From Paracamarosporium sp. OC-R06-R3 (lineage: Eukaryota; Ascomycota; Dothideomycetes; Pleosporales; Didymosphaeriaceae), in assembly GCA_019828545.1 (NCBI GenBank), contig JACVRA010000109.1, forward strand, positions 487,590 to 551,589: 64,000 nucleotides of DNA, written 5' to 3'. The position numbers were made by a program, and so were the translations under genes. This document shows, piece after piece, positions 31,791-43,211 of this stretch. The notes under the pieces are model-generated. The model was not told the origin of the DNA. It did not search any database and was given only the letters and a program-made list of their open reading frames with translations. Positions within the stretch are counted from its first letter, which is position 1, and each line of letters begins with the position of its first letter.

Positions 31791-34700
31791 TGGTACAGGC
31801 ACGTCACCACCAGACACACGTGTCCTGCCTGTATCTGCTTTTTTGTTTTCTTTCAGAGTTCTGATACCCCAAGTCCACGCATAGTGACTCTTGCATCTTT
31901 AGCAATGCACCGGGTGGCTCGCTCTTGTCCTCGTTTCCATGCGTCGCTCTCCCGATCCGATGCACCCAAACATACGTTGTAGATTCTTTACCTATCTTTT
32001 CGGGTGTGCAACATAGCCTGTTCGGTACATTCCACAACACCTTGATCACTCATTATTTACATCATGTAGAGCTCTATCTTTAGAGTACATATCCTCACGG
32101 AACCCCTCAATAGTTGGCAGATTGTTTTTTCCAATACGGCTCCTTCCAATTGCCATGTATTTTAGCATCAGCTGATTGCACTGGCATCAGCAGCTCAAAT
32201 GAGAAACCTCATAAGCGAGTGGTTCCGCTTCGCGGATCACCAGCAGCGAAAAGCAAGCAAGCGTTTCAGCCATTGTGCCGTGTCTCAACCACCGTCCATG
32301 TTTGTCTTCAAGCTTCATTTAAGCTCTGCGCCGGGCGCCTCTCATGCCCAGCCTATCGGTCGCGAGCTGAACCTTACTGTCGGGTTGCGCTAGGCCTGCA
32401 GCAGAAAAGTTAAAACGCAGCATGCTCGTAACTCGCCGTTATTGTTGCGCGCCCTCGTTCCGCGCTTCGGAATGCAAAAGATTGGTATTACTCAGTCGGC
32501 ATCAAACCGGTACGGATGGTTTTACGGACGCGATGATTGGGCGTGCATGGTGCAGACGAAATCCGAGGGGGCGGCACAGCATCGCTTTCGCGTCCGCATT
32601 GGTGTGGGCCACTGCTTGTGCCATCCCGTTTGTCAGATTGATCGACTCGCGAAACTAGACTCGGGGACGCTTTGTGTAATGGCTACAGATTAGGGCTGCA
32701 GATTTTTCTTATCGAGTACTGGGGTGGTTCGAGGATCTGACGGATGCTTTGGACCCTTGCTAATCAATCTTCGGTGCAGTGCCAACAAGCAAATCCGACC
32801 CAGTCAACATATTGTTTCGGGCGACACGAAGACGGGCTCCGAGTGTAGGAACAAGGTTCCCACTGCCGGTGAGCGAGCTAGAGAAGGCCGTGCTCCGCCA
32901 TGCTTCTTGATTGACATCATACGATACGCTTCCACATGAATTCTGGTACTTTTATGGGCAAGGTTTCAGATGTCAACTATGTTTCGCAGCTGGGTTCCCC
33001 ATACGCATGTCCTATCACATTCGCTTACCATGGTCGCCAACAGGGATGGTCACATTTTATGAAATCAGGCCATCCCATCCACGGAAGGCCGCCTTGCAAG
33101 AAATACCCAATCATGCAACCTGCGTTTGAACTAGCGGCTTTCACAGCACTTCGTCATCACCGACAGGTACCAGGGCGAGTGTTAGCTTACAGCAGCTTTT
33201 TAAGCTCCCGTTGCAGCGCCGTTGGAGGAGGCTCTGTGTATGTGCATCATCATTTTTGCTCTCTGCGCCAGCCATGGAAAATGAAAATCGACTAGCCAAT
33301 GACGTCGATGCGAACCGGAGGCACCGGCCATCAGGAACCACATTTTTAATAGAGTTTCGCGTGCGTATCGGTCCCTGGCACTAAAACGATGGCCCGCGTG
33401 GGCTTGACTATCGGAGCTGTGTCCGGTGCGGGCCGCTTGGTCAGTCGACTTTGGCAGACAAGCGCACGGTAGCACGAGCATCGGCGTGCGCAAGTGTACC
33501 AATCTGCCCGGTAGATTTGTGGAACAAGGTCGGTACACCACAACAAAGCGATGCTGCGATAAGATGATGGAGACGAGCGTATCGCGTGCTGCTCATTTCG
33601 AGGAACCAAGCATCACAATTGCAGTGTTGGATAATGAGAACCGTCTTGGATCGCCGACCTGATCTGCGCCTGGTTGGTGGCCCGACTGTTCGTTTCGAAA
33701 GGGCCGATTAGAACAGGGAGATTCCTTCCATGTTCATAATGAGCGTCAGAGATCAGGAAGCCAAAACGGTGCTGGACAGCGGGCGATTTCCCAGCCGGAT
33801 TGGATACTTGACCCCGTAAGCTTTGCCGTTAGCGTGCACGTCTACCAAGGACTGGAGGTCGCGGCAGTGATGGACTAATACCAATCATGGTTATGGCGTT
33901 GAATTTGGAGCCCAACAAGTCCCTGTAGGCAGAGCAAGAATCCATGCCAGACGTGACCCATCAGAAAGTTTAAGTCAGGCGATCTTATCAGTCTTCCCGG
34001 GTTTGCGGGTACCCCGCATAGTGTGAAAGTAAAGTGTGCTGTGCTGCCCACACGGCTGCTGCACGACTTGGACCCAACACTTTCTCTGGACTGTCTTGAT
34101 CGAGTCCCACGAAGGACCTCGTGCATGTTTCGGTAGCGCTGCCGCTTCCCCGCAGCACTCCAGCCACACCGCTATTTCATACGTCGGCGCAAGGCGCCAG
34201 TCGTGGTGGTGTCAGCACCCCTGGGCTTGGGGTATGCAGCGCCCGATTTTGACCGTTTATAGCGACGGCCATACGGAAACGCTCACGTGTCTGAGCATGG
34301 CCAATCGAAGGCCCATGGGTTTGCTCCATTCAGGTACGGCAGCCAGGAAGGTTCCCAGATGCCGTCACGCGGCTGCTGTGCGTCGTGGGGCTGGAGGCAT
34401 GAGGCATGAGGCATGAGCGGGCGGAAGGAAAGCTGCAGTTGGATCCATATTCCCCGCACGGTATGCCGGGTCCAAAAGGGGGCACGATGTCTTGGTTGCT
34501 CGCGACACGTCTCATGCATCCACGACACGTGTATGTCGACTTTACCGCCTTTTCGAATGGACCATGGGGTGCATGTGCTGACGGGAAGCGTGCGGCCTTC
34601 TCCATCAAGCGGTTCTGGGAGCAAAACCCCCCACCCCGGGAGCAGCAGCAGGGCGTGGACCAGATGTGACACGGCATCGGCTTTGGGTCCCAATTGCAAA

Positions 34701-35457
34701 GACGCCTGCACGGCCAGCGCAGCACCAGAGGGCGGGATCCCTGTGGGCGGGCTCGAGCCTGGATGACGTTGCGCAAGGACTCGGCGCTTATGCATGTGAT
34801 GGACATGGCATGGGGCCTTTGGTTTGCGTCGTCGCATCGCACGGCAGCCGTGGCTGATTTGGTTTGATTGCCGTGATTTGGGAGCAATTTGCGCTGCGTC
34901 GGGCGCGTTGGGGGCGCGTTGGGGGGGCGCTGGCCACTGCCGAGCGGGCGCAGCAGAGGCGGCAGAGGCGACGGCGACGACAGGGAACGCGCAAGGCGCC
35001 CAGGATGCGCGCCGATCCGAGGCACCCACTCAAGCTTGGGCATCAAAGGCGCCTCCCCGCCAACGCACGCTGCTGCATGTCAGCTGCGTGTGATGTGCTG
35101 CAGCTGCTCGCGGTCATGTGACACATGGGCCAATCACAAAATCCCTCCCGGGCTGCCGTCTCGGAAATGTCATTTGCTACGCAATCAAACCCGATAACGG
35201 CCTGTCCGTCTGCACTGCGCTGCGGAGATTGGCGCCGTCTACGCTTCCGCTTCCACATGGCGACATCCCCCTTGGCTCGCGCGCGGCTCGGCGCGCTCAA
35301 GGGCTGAACCATCCACCTCTCGGGCCCAAGGCGTCCTGTCCCGCCGTCCATCGAGTGCTGCTCGCTTGCACGAGAAGAGCCTTCGCCCGCGTGGGATAAG
35401 CCGCGTGGGGTGCTTTCGCCTCGACTTTCGGGGCACACTCATGGCCGTGGCATGCCT
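31791..35457. other. Intergenic, 3.7 kb, no supported gene
   Basis: Lies between the bZIP stop and the convergent Dsc4-like stop. Many short frames exist on both strands but none has a recognisable domain or consistent splice structure. A GC-rich part (34600-35450) overlaps the Dsc4-like gene's 3' flank. I see no transposon terminal repeats or RNA genes. Confidence 0.45.
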
Positions 35458-36461
35458 TCACCCGCCCCCGACACCGAACCGCATGCGAATCGTTTGCAGC
35501 TGACGCAGAGCCGTGGGCGACAGGGAGGACGTTCCCCCCGCTTCAGCCCGCGTCTGACGGAACGCTTGGTACTTTTGGTGCTCGTCCAGCAGCGTGTCGA
35601 TGAGGGTGAACTCGCCAATGGTGAACTGGCCCGAGAGGAGCACGTCGAGGGCATCCGTCTGCACTCCTTCCGAGCGTGGCAAAAGCGCGTCCCCTTCATC
35701 CCCATCCACATCCACGCCAATGTCTGACAACGTGTCGGTGCGGCGCAGGACCCCGCGCTCTTCTGAGTCGGTATCCTGCTCGTTCTCCGAGCCTTGTTCT
35801 GCGCCTTCTCCGTCGCTTCTGCTCGTCTCGGTGCCTGCAGATGCCTGCGCCATCATCTTCTTCGCATGCCGTCTTTTCACGTGTGCCGACACCATGACAA
35901 GCTGCAGAAACAGTATGCAGCTGTCCAAGCCCACGAGTTTCCACTTGCTCGCGGGGCCTTGCTGTCCAATGAAGTCGATCATCAAGCCGCCGTGCAGGTA
36001 GCCGCGTGTGTCCTCGCCAGCGGACGGCGCGGGGTATGTGAGGTGTAGCACGAAGTTGACGGCGAAGCAGAAGAGGATCAGAGGCAGAAACGGCTTGTGC
36101 TCGTCGTGCTGGCGGTGCAGGCCCATGTCGGGCAGCGGGGTGAGCAGGGAACCCTGAACTATGGCGCGGACGGCGAACCAGAAGAAAGAACAGCTGCCAG
36201 CGTTAGCCCTCAGATGCATAGACGAGGTTCGGGGCATGTATACTCTAGGTAGTAGAGGGTGATGACTTCCAGGAACACGAGCGTGTCCAGCTCGCGCAGC
36301 AGATGGTCCAGGAACACGACCCGCTTGCGCTTCGCGTCCACCCGCCTCTCCTTTGCGCGCTGTTCCCGCTGGGCAACGTCATCCTCTGCTGTGGCGGCGT
36401 CCGAGGCGTCAATGCTGCGACGGCGCTGGCCAGCCCGCGAGGACTCGGCCTCATCGTTCAT
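35458..36461 (-). CDS. DUF1746 membrane protein, Dsc E3 ligase subunit 4-like
   Basis: Exons 36461-36244 and 36193-35458 (50-nt intron) give 317 residues. A basic/acidic N-terminus leads into VVFLDHLLRELDTLVFLE, LYYLDCSFFWFAVRAIVQ (created by the splice), then PFLPLILFCFAVNFVLH and GLDSCILFLQLVMVSAHVKR. These hydrophobic segments and the YYLDCS motif define the fungal DUF1746 domain. In fission yeast the protein with this domain, Dsc4, belongs to the Golgi Dsc ubiquitin-ligase complex that triggers SREBP cleavage. The C-terminal half is an acidic, Ser/Asp/Glu-rich cytosolic tail. The ATG at 36461 is the only in-frame Met before the conserved region. Equivalence to Dsc4 rests on the domain alone. 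Confidence 0.85.
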
Positions 36462-36808
36462 TGCGCGGCGAGGCAAAGGCGTGCGCAGCTGCTCCGGTCA
36501 TCAAGGCGCGATCAGAATAGGCGTGCCGGTGCGTATGCCAGAGCTCAGCTGGAGTTGAGGTCGTACCTGGAGCGTCGGCGACAGGAACAACACCAGTGCC
36601 GAGGCGCCGAGAGTGGTGAGATAATCCACCAGCCTCCACCCTCCGCACTGCATACGAGCCTTCTCCTTGCAGCAAGCTCGAGTCGGCTTAGCTGGGACCG
36701 TAGAAGCTCAATCGCATAATTGCATGTGCGCTTTCTGTAACACGGGGGGAACGACTCTCAGTATACCGCGATTCATCCACGCGACACCTCCGCCACCTCC
36801 GCACCGCC
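36462..36808. promoter_or_regulatory. Divergent promoter region, Dsc4-like / RCF1
   Basis: 347 bp between divergent starts. It is GC-rich with CCGCCACCTCCGC just before the RCF1 ATG. No named site is recognised. Confidence 0.45.
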
Positions 36809-37366
36809 ATGTCAGGACCGCCGTTGTCGGGCCCAAACAGCGCCCCGCTGCCCTCGTCCTTTGACGAGAATGAGTATGCTCTCCTCTCCCCTGAATGTCA
36901 GTGTGCATCTGATCTAATCGCGAACAGGGACTTCTACAATGAGAATCGCCTCGACAAGATAGGGCGCCGCCTCCGCGAAGAACCCCTCGTACCTCTCGGT
37001 TGCGGCCTCACCGTGTGGGCCATTGTCGGCGCCACCCGCTCCATGCGCAAAGGCGACCACAAAATGACGAATCTGTTCTTCCGCCGCCGCCTGTACGCCC
37101 AGGCCTTCACCATCGCCGTGCTCGTCGCCGGAAACATGTACTGGCAAAAGGACCGCGTGAAGCGCAAGGAGTATGAAAAATTGAAGGCTGAGAAGGAGAG
37201 AATGGATAGGAGGGAAAGATGGCTACGCGAGCTGGAGATGCGGGATGAGGAGGAGAAGGCGTGGAAGGAGAGGTTAGCCAAGGGTGTGCGAAAAGAAGGG
37301 GAGAGTTTGACGGATATGGTGAAGGAAAAGACGGAAGAATTGAAGAATTTGCGCGAGGGCAAGTAA
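36809..37366 (+). CDS. RCF1: Rcf1, respiratory supercomplex factor 1 (HIG1 domain)
   Basis: Exons 36809-36873 and 36928-37366 give 167 residues. The 54-nt intron is a multiple of three and stop-free, so the unspliced frame would insert 18 unrelated residues; splicing yields FDENEDFYNENRLDKI, the family's conserved start. The HIG1 domain has two membrane helices (EEPLVPLGCGLTVWAIVGA and YAQAFTIAVLVAGNMYW) joined by a basic loop ending FFRRRLYAQ, the QRRQ-type region. A long charged coiled coil (about residues 105-165) follows, as in fungal Rcf1. Rcf1 sits in the mitochondrial inner membrane, where it helps assemble cytochrome c oxidase and III-IV supercomplexes. Confidence 0.95.
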   Translation: MSGPPLSGPNSAPLPSSFDENEYALLSPECQCASDLIANRDFYNENRLDKIGRRLREEPLVPLGCGLTVWAIVGATRSMRKGDHKMTNLFFRRRLYAQAFTIAVLVAGNMYWQKDRVKRKEYEKLKAEKERMDRRERWLRELEMRDEEEKAWKERLAKGVRKEGESLTDMVKEKTEELKNLREGK

Positions 37367-39446
37367 AACGAAAACGGAAAGGAGTAAGGGAAGAGCAGAA
37401 GGTTAGAACAAAATGGCTTACGGACGTTCGTTCGATGTATATATTGCTGAGGCGTGTAACACTATGTGCATGGTGCTATATGATTACCTGGAAAGGTCGG
37501 TATGGACACATTCTCTACTTATGTATTCTTTGGGTTTTTGTCTGATTATGCAATTGGCTCAGTGCGACCCTAGCTTTCCGTTGTCTTGGAGAATCATTCA
37601 CCGCTCAAAAGGCGCTCAGATATGCGTACCTAAATAGGTATTGGAATATGAACATTTGTGAATGTTCACTTCGATTGCTGTTGTACATGAGACGGACTAG
37701 ACTGCATAGCTCTGCAGCCCGCATGAAATATTCGACTTCTCTGAGGCATCACTCCTCGCTATCCTTATCAAACTATTCATTTGCAACGAATCTAAAGGAG
37801 GCCGTTGACGAGCAGAACTATATAAAGTCGCAGATTAATAACAGCACAGCACTTGGTGCGTAGTTCTAACTCTGGAGCCTGGAGGCGACCCACCGGGTTC
37901 GACACCAGGCCCAACACCCACTCGTTGTACACGAGATAGTTCACAAGGCTTGCCCGTCTGAGAGACGTTAGTCCCTGTGCTTTTTATTTCTTCTCTTGTG
38001 CAATTGCTCAGATTGAACAGGACGGGCTGCTCTTATGTACGTTGCAGACCTAAGTCTTTCGGTTACACCTAGAAACCTTCCTACTTTATGGCACCGAAAT
38101 GCATCGCCAGACATATACGAGTCATAAATTCTTTAGTAGGCAAAGGTATAGCATGTCCAACCTGCAGCTTACTTCATGTATTCGAAGATCGTACCACACC
38201 AAGTTATATCCCATCACACTGTTTGTGTACCAATTCCACTAGCTTACCGTGATAGAAGTCGACAATGTCAAGTATGCACCGATGTCTCTCAACTTCCGTG
38301 ATTGGAACTCATTAGAAACGAGAAAATACATCAATAGGAATGAGATCAATAATCCATCATCAATGAGTGTCTTCTCAAGCTTGAGATAGCTGTGACCCTT
38401 TTTAACAATATTGTTATTAGTCCGAAATAAGACGCGGATGAGTACCTGAAGGAAGCACCTTTTCACTGGGTTTTATGTTGCAGCATTTTCGTGGGCGAAG
38501 AAACAAAACGGCCAAGATTGTAACTGCAGTTTTAGTTTGCACGTTGAAATAATATCAGTTATTTTGCTGTAGGCGAGAAATATGTTAAGGACTAAAACAT
38601 GAGCAAAATCTAAAACCTAATATTTAGATCGAAATATCAAATGTAAAGACCTCGTTATTTAATCGTAGCGGAGGTTATAATGCATACCATGAATTCATCT
38701 CCAATATTACAGCAGGGATGTCGTTCTTTGAATTGCCTTTCCGGTTAATAGGATTGATTTAAACATGCAGTGAATTCTGAGCATGGCTCTGGATCTATCT
38801 TCTGGACTTCTAAGTGTGTGATCAACTGAAGCTATTTGATCGCGATAATATTCACTTGCAAACGATCAGAGACACCGCTGCAGACTAGCAAGTCCTTTGA
38901 TGATATAGGGTACCATTACGTGCATTACCATGATCTAGTGGACTTTTGCACATCCGATAGCTTCGTACTCAGAAAAGATTTCTTCTGCTAGGAGTAGGAC
39001 TTAAGCGAGCTGGTCATGGGTTATTTCCATCCGCAATCAGCACACACAAGTTCTGATAGTGGGATAAAATATGGTTGGCTTGAGGAGGAGATCTGCGCGT
39101 TACACAGACTACTCATCTTTACGACGAGATGGCAATTACCAATACTTTACAGGCTGAAAGCAACACATGGGCAATAAATCACTTTCAATAAGACCAGTTC
39201 GAAGCCATGGAATATTTTTGTCTCGAACAAGCCTCCAAAAGATTGCTCGTTACCTCTAGTAATGACCTATCCGATTGGAACTCTAGATTGACAACCTACT
39301 GAATGGCTAGTGACACGCTCAAGAGACTGGTACACGAACTGTTGTCGATTCAAGCCAACTTGATCTTTCACGTTTATCACGAGATGATGATAAGGCACAG
39401 TATACCGATAGTATATCTTTATGATTGAGGAGTGAAAAGATCAGGT
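37367..39446. other. Intergenic, 2.1 kb, AT-richer, no supported gene
   Basis: The sequence becomes clearly AT-rich from about 38000. A T-arm-like string (GGGTTCGAC near 37896) is not part of a foldable tRNA. Open frames are short and motif-free. The right end is the GH43 promoter. Confidence 0.45.
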
Positions 39447-39485
39447 ATGTCTCAATCTGAGCGGCTACGCCCACTAAGCCTCTAA
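39447..39485 (+). promoter_or_regulatory. Upstream ORF of 12 codons abutting the GH43 start
   Basis: ATG at 39447 followed by twelve sense codons in total and TAA at 39483-39485, immediately followed by the GH43 ATG (TAAATG). If the transcript starts upstream, a ribosome ending on this uORF would sit at the main start codon. It is seen only in sequence; there is no evidence of translation. Confidence 0.4.
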
Positions 39486-41348
39486 ATGGCCGCCAAGTCG
39501 CCTACCGGTACCACCTCAGAACCCAACGTGGCGTCTGGTACTGGCAACAGCTATACACATGAACATTCTGAACTTTATTCAGGCAACCAATTACGTTCCA
39601 ACGATCTAGATCGATCAACGCGAAAGGGTACCGAAATGGGTGAAGTCGTCTTCTACCAGAATCCAATTGTACCCGGTTTCGCGCCGGACCCTTCGGTAGT
39701 CCTGGTAGATGGTATTTATTATTTAGCGACATCTTCGTTTCATGTATTTCCAGGAATCCCAATCTATGTATCAGAGGATCTGCAAAATTGGAATCTCATT
39801 GGTAAAACCTCGAGAACACAATCACGACACCGTTTACTAACACCGCTCTGTGCAGGTCATGGTATTAACCGCTTAGATCAGCTCAGCCTTGAGAATGCCA
39901 CAACGAACTACGTGCCTCTTGATGCTGGGCATGGAATGGTTTCGACAGGCGGTCTATATGCGCCCACGATTCGGTATTCACAAGGTACGTTCTATATCGT
40001 CTGCACAAACTGCATTTCGTATCCAGAGGGACAGGGCAAGGCAGACAACTTCATTATCAGTACAAAGGATATTTGGTCAGGAGACTGGAGTGATCCTCTC
40101 TACTTCCCGTTCCAAGGTATCGACCCTGATATATACTTCGATGACGATGGACGGGTTTACGTACAGGGTTCCTGGCGAATAAATCGTTCGAAGCAGCCAA
40201 GTTGTACAATCAAACAATACGAGATTGATATCACCTCCGGGAAGCCTATGGAAGAGCCACGCGAAATCTGGGGAGGGTTTGCTCGATACGATACCGAGGG
40301 TCCTCATATATACAAAAAGGACAAATGGTACTACTTGCTCGTTGCCGAAGGTGGTACATTCGAACATCATATGCTCTCCATAGCGAGATCTCGGTCTATT
40401 CGAGGTCCTTATGAAACTGGACCTACCAATCCCATCATGACAGCAGATGGCACAAATGAGTACGTGCAAAACGTCGGACATGGCGAGATGTTCCAAGATA
40501 GTGAAGGTCAGTGGTGGGCAGCAGTCCTAGGCTTGCGCAATGTACCAGGTTGGCCGCTTGGCCGTGAAAGCTTTCTCACTCCAGTGTCTTGGCCTGAAAG
40601 AGGATGGCCTACGGTGAAGCAGCCTAAAATAACTTTCAAGCGGTCAAAGTCGTCGCCAATTGTCGCTGAGGTCAACGGGAAGCGCTCATCACTCATAAGT
40701 GAAATGCTTAAATCCGCGGGCACTTTAACTTCACAATCATCTGGCAGTGAAGCTCTGGCCCAAGCCAACGATTCTCGGATACTTGAGTACGTTTACATAA
40801 GGAACGTCAACCTCGGCCACTTTCGCTTCAGTCCGGACGATTCTAGCAGTGTATCCTTGTTACCTAAAGCGGGCGGATTGTCAACACCGCGGGGTTCACT
40901 CACGTTCGTGGGAATGCGTCAACGAGCCCTGTATTGCACTGTACAGGTCACTGTAAGGCTACCGTCTACGGAGTCAACATCAGACATTCATGTTGGCTTC
41001 GCTGTATACAAAGATCATCTACGCCACGCATCAATATCGATTGCTACGAAAACAAAACGCTTGTATTTCAACGTAACCAACGCCACCCAAGCCATACTGC
41101 ACACGGCGTCAGTCGCCATGAGATGTTCCGGTGAAGAGGTTTGCTTGCGAATCCGCGCATTTCCGGAAAAATACGTCTTTTCATATCAAAGTGGGAACAT
41201 GCAAGATTTCGCCGAAGCTGGATCGGTGCTGGTGACAGACCTATTTGCGAGAGACTTCACGGGGCCTATATTTGGTATTTTTACCCGGTGCGAGGATCCC
41301 GAAGCATGCTGGGTTGCATTCAAAGGGTTCAAAATTGAAAAGGGATAG
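39486..41348 (+). CDS. Glycoside hydrolase family 43, intracellular beta-xylosidase/arabinofuranosidase-like
   Basis: Exons 39486-39801 and 39856-41348 give 602 residues; the 54-nt intron keeps the frame, so an unspliced product would carry 18 extra residues. There is no signal peptide, and about 55 hydrophilic residues precede the domain, suggesting a cytosolic enzyme acting on imported oligosaccharides. GH43 motifs: NPIVPGFAPDPS (Asp68, general base), SFHVFPGIPIY, GGLYAPTIRY, GIDPDIYFDDDG (Asp, pKa modulator), DTEGPHIYKKD (Glu, acid) and NVGHGEMFQD. The C-terminal half is a beta-sandwich-like GH43 domain. A second start (MGEVVFYQNP, near 39636) would remove the N-terminal extension. Confidence 0.92.
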   Translation: MAAKSPTGTTSEPNVASGTGNSYTHEHSELYSGNQLRSNDLDRSTRKGTEMGEVVFYQNPIVPGFAPDPSVVLVDGIYYLATSSFHVFPGIPIYVSEDLQNWNLIGKTSRTQSRHRLLTPLCAGHGINRLDQLSLENATTNYVPLDAGHGMVSTGGLYAPTIRYSQGTFYIVCTNCISYPEGQGKADNFIISTKDIWSGDWSDPLYFPFQGIDPDIYFDDDGRVYVQGSWRINRSKQPSCTIKQYEIDITSGKPMEEPREIWGGFARYDTEGPHIYKKDKWYYLLVAEGGTFEHHMLSIARSRSIRGPYETGPTNPIMTADGTNEYVQNVGHGEMFQDSEGQWWAAVLGLRNVPGWPLGRESFLTPVSWPERGWPTVKQPKITFKRSKSSPIVAEVNGKRSSLISEMLKSAGTLTSQSSGSEALAQANDSRILEYVYIRNVNLGHFRFSPDDSSSVSLLPKAGGLSTPRGSLTFVGMRQRALYCTVQVTVRLPSTESTSDIHVGFAVYKDHLRHASISIATKTKRLYFNVTNATQAILHTASVAMRCSGEEVCLRIRAFPEKYVFSYQSGNMQDFAEAGSVLVTDLFARDFTGPIFGIFTRCEDPEACWVAFKGFKIEKG

Positions 41349-41704
41349 ATTGTGACTTGCAAGCCTCAAGCAATCAACGTTTTGCTGGATGTTGTCAATG
41401 GACTTCTGGATTGACCTTGTTCAAATGAACAAGATGAATGGTGGATTAGCTTCCTTATGTCGAGTTGTCTTTTCATATACTCACCATTATAGGCCAGCAT
41501 GGTGAATGTTGGGTGGAGAGGGGGCGCACGTGCCCCCCTTGGGCTGCTAGCGAGCCTCCTATTCGGCAGCTCCACAGCGTCGTGGCGGATGAGGCTCAAA
41601 CGTCGCAGAGGCATGCTTCGCCCTCGTCCCAAGTCCCTGCGAAGGCCACCCAGCAGGGCATCCTCGATGCTGGACTAACCGCCTCCCCGCAGACGCCCCC
41701 CAAG
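41349..41704. other. Intergenic, 356 bp, upstream of the GT90 gene
   Basis: Terminator of GH43 and promoter/leader of the glycosyltransferase. The frame of the next gene is open back to about 41465 but without an ATG before 41705, so this part is treated as leader. Confidence 0.45.
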
Positions 41705-43211
41705 ATGATGCTGCGACGGCGGTGCGGCGTGTCCGACTGCCTGGCGTGCTTGTTGGTGGCCGTCGTCTTGTTCCTCGTGAGCAGCATCCTGTACGGCACA
41801 CGCACCGAGCAGCCCTCGCTCCCACACGTCGTCCAGGAGGTGCTCCCCGCCGGCCGCTGCCTCTGCCAGCAGTCGACGACGTTCGAATGCAGCACCTGCC
41901 TGGACTGCGCCGCCCGCCCGCCCGTCGCTGCCAACGCCACGGGCGAGGCGTGGCTCTTCGACCACCGCCGCGACGCCGACGACTACGGCCTGACCGACGA
42001 CCAGTGCCGCGCCGCCTTCCCCGGCCTGTTCCAGGACATCGAGCTCGCAAAGGAGTTCCGGCGGGCAAAGGGCCCCGTCACGCCCCGCGACCTGTCCGGC
42101 TTCGACCTGTCCAAGGGCATGGTGCGCGCCATGATCTACCGCGGCCAGCTCTACGTCCTGCAGACCTTCCTCGTCGACAACATCAACCGCCAAAAGGCCG
42201 TTGCCTCGCTGGCCGCCCTCCACCGCGCCATCTCGGCCGCCCGCGACCGCCCCTCGATACCCAACGTCGAATTCGTCCTCAGCGTCGAGGACCTTCCTGC
42301 CCAGCCCACGAAGCCCCTCTGGATGCTGGCCCGCCGCGCCCAGGACAAAGATCTGTGGCTGATGCCCGATTTCGGCTGGTGGAGCTGGGACATGCCTGCC
42401 CTGGGCGCCTTCGACGAGGTGGCAGCCGAAGCTGTGCAGCGCGAGCGCGTCGAGCCGTGGGATGCTAAGAAGGAGAAGCTGGTTTGGCGTGGCAAGCTCA
42501 ACTTTGCTCCGAAACTGCGCAGAGCCCTGGTCGAGGCTGCAAAGGGCAAGCCGTGGAGCGACGTCGGCCAGGTCAAGTGGGAGGACACCGAGTTCAAGGA
42601 CCCCAGTGCTCAGTTCTTGGGGCCCGTCGATCAGTGCAACTACATGTTCATTGCGCACGCCGAAGGTAAAGGATGCCACTTCGTCCTCTTGATGGCATGC
42701 AACTAACGGAGGTAGGACGCTCCTACTCCGGTGCGCTGAAGTACCGCCAACTCTGCCGCTCCGTCATCGTCTCGCACAAGCTGCAGTGGATCCAGCACTA
42801 CCACTACCTACTCTCTGCCTCTGGCCCTAAACAAAACTACGTCGAAGTCGAACGCGATTTCTCCGATCTCTCCTCTACCATGGATGACTTACTCGCCCAC
42901 CCCGAGAAGGCTAAGCGCATCGCTGACAACAGCGTCAAGACCTTCCGAGAAAGGTACCTGACAGGTGCTGGCGAGGCGTGCTATTGGCGCGCCCTGGTCA
43001 AAGCCTGGAAGGAGGTCAGCTTCGAACCTGTGTTGTACGAGCAGATAGAAGATGGTCAGAAGAAGAAGAAGGAACAAAAAAGGGGTGTCAGATACGAGAC
43101 ATTCATGTGAGTCTGCTCCTTTCCAAAACATCGGGTATGACGGGTTTACTCACCACCTTCAGCTTGTACGACCACAACAAACAATTGGATTGGCCTAAGA
43201 GCGTGGCGTAG
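41705..43211 (+). CDS. CAP10-type glycosyltransferase (GT90), type II membrane protein
   Basis: Exons 41705-42665, 42716-43106 and 43163-43211 give 466 residues. A short basic N-terminus (MMLRRRCGVSD) precedes a signal anchor (CLACLLVAVVLFLVSSILYG), placing the rest in the Golgi lumen. A Cys-rich stem follows (CLCQQSTTFECSTCLDC). The CAP10 domain shows FVLSVEDLP, LMPDFGWWSWDMP, KLVWRGKLNFAPKLRRAL, GRSYSGALKYRQLCRSVIV and HYHYLLSASGP, the order seen in POGLUT/CAP10 proteins. The family transfers xylose or glucose from UDP-sugars to proteins or cell-wall/capsule glycans. The last exon is only 16 codons (LYDHNKQLDWPKSVA); without that splice the protein would stop at 43110. Confidence 0.92.

Noticed and set aside
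37880..37960. tRNA-like string GGGTTCGAC with partly complementary flanks
   Set aside because: No acceptor stem, D-arm or anticodon arm can be folded around it.
41675..42679. Minus-strand frame of 334 codons opposite the GT90 gene
   Set aside because: Shadow of the GT90 coding strand; no motif.
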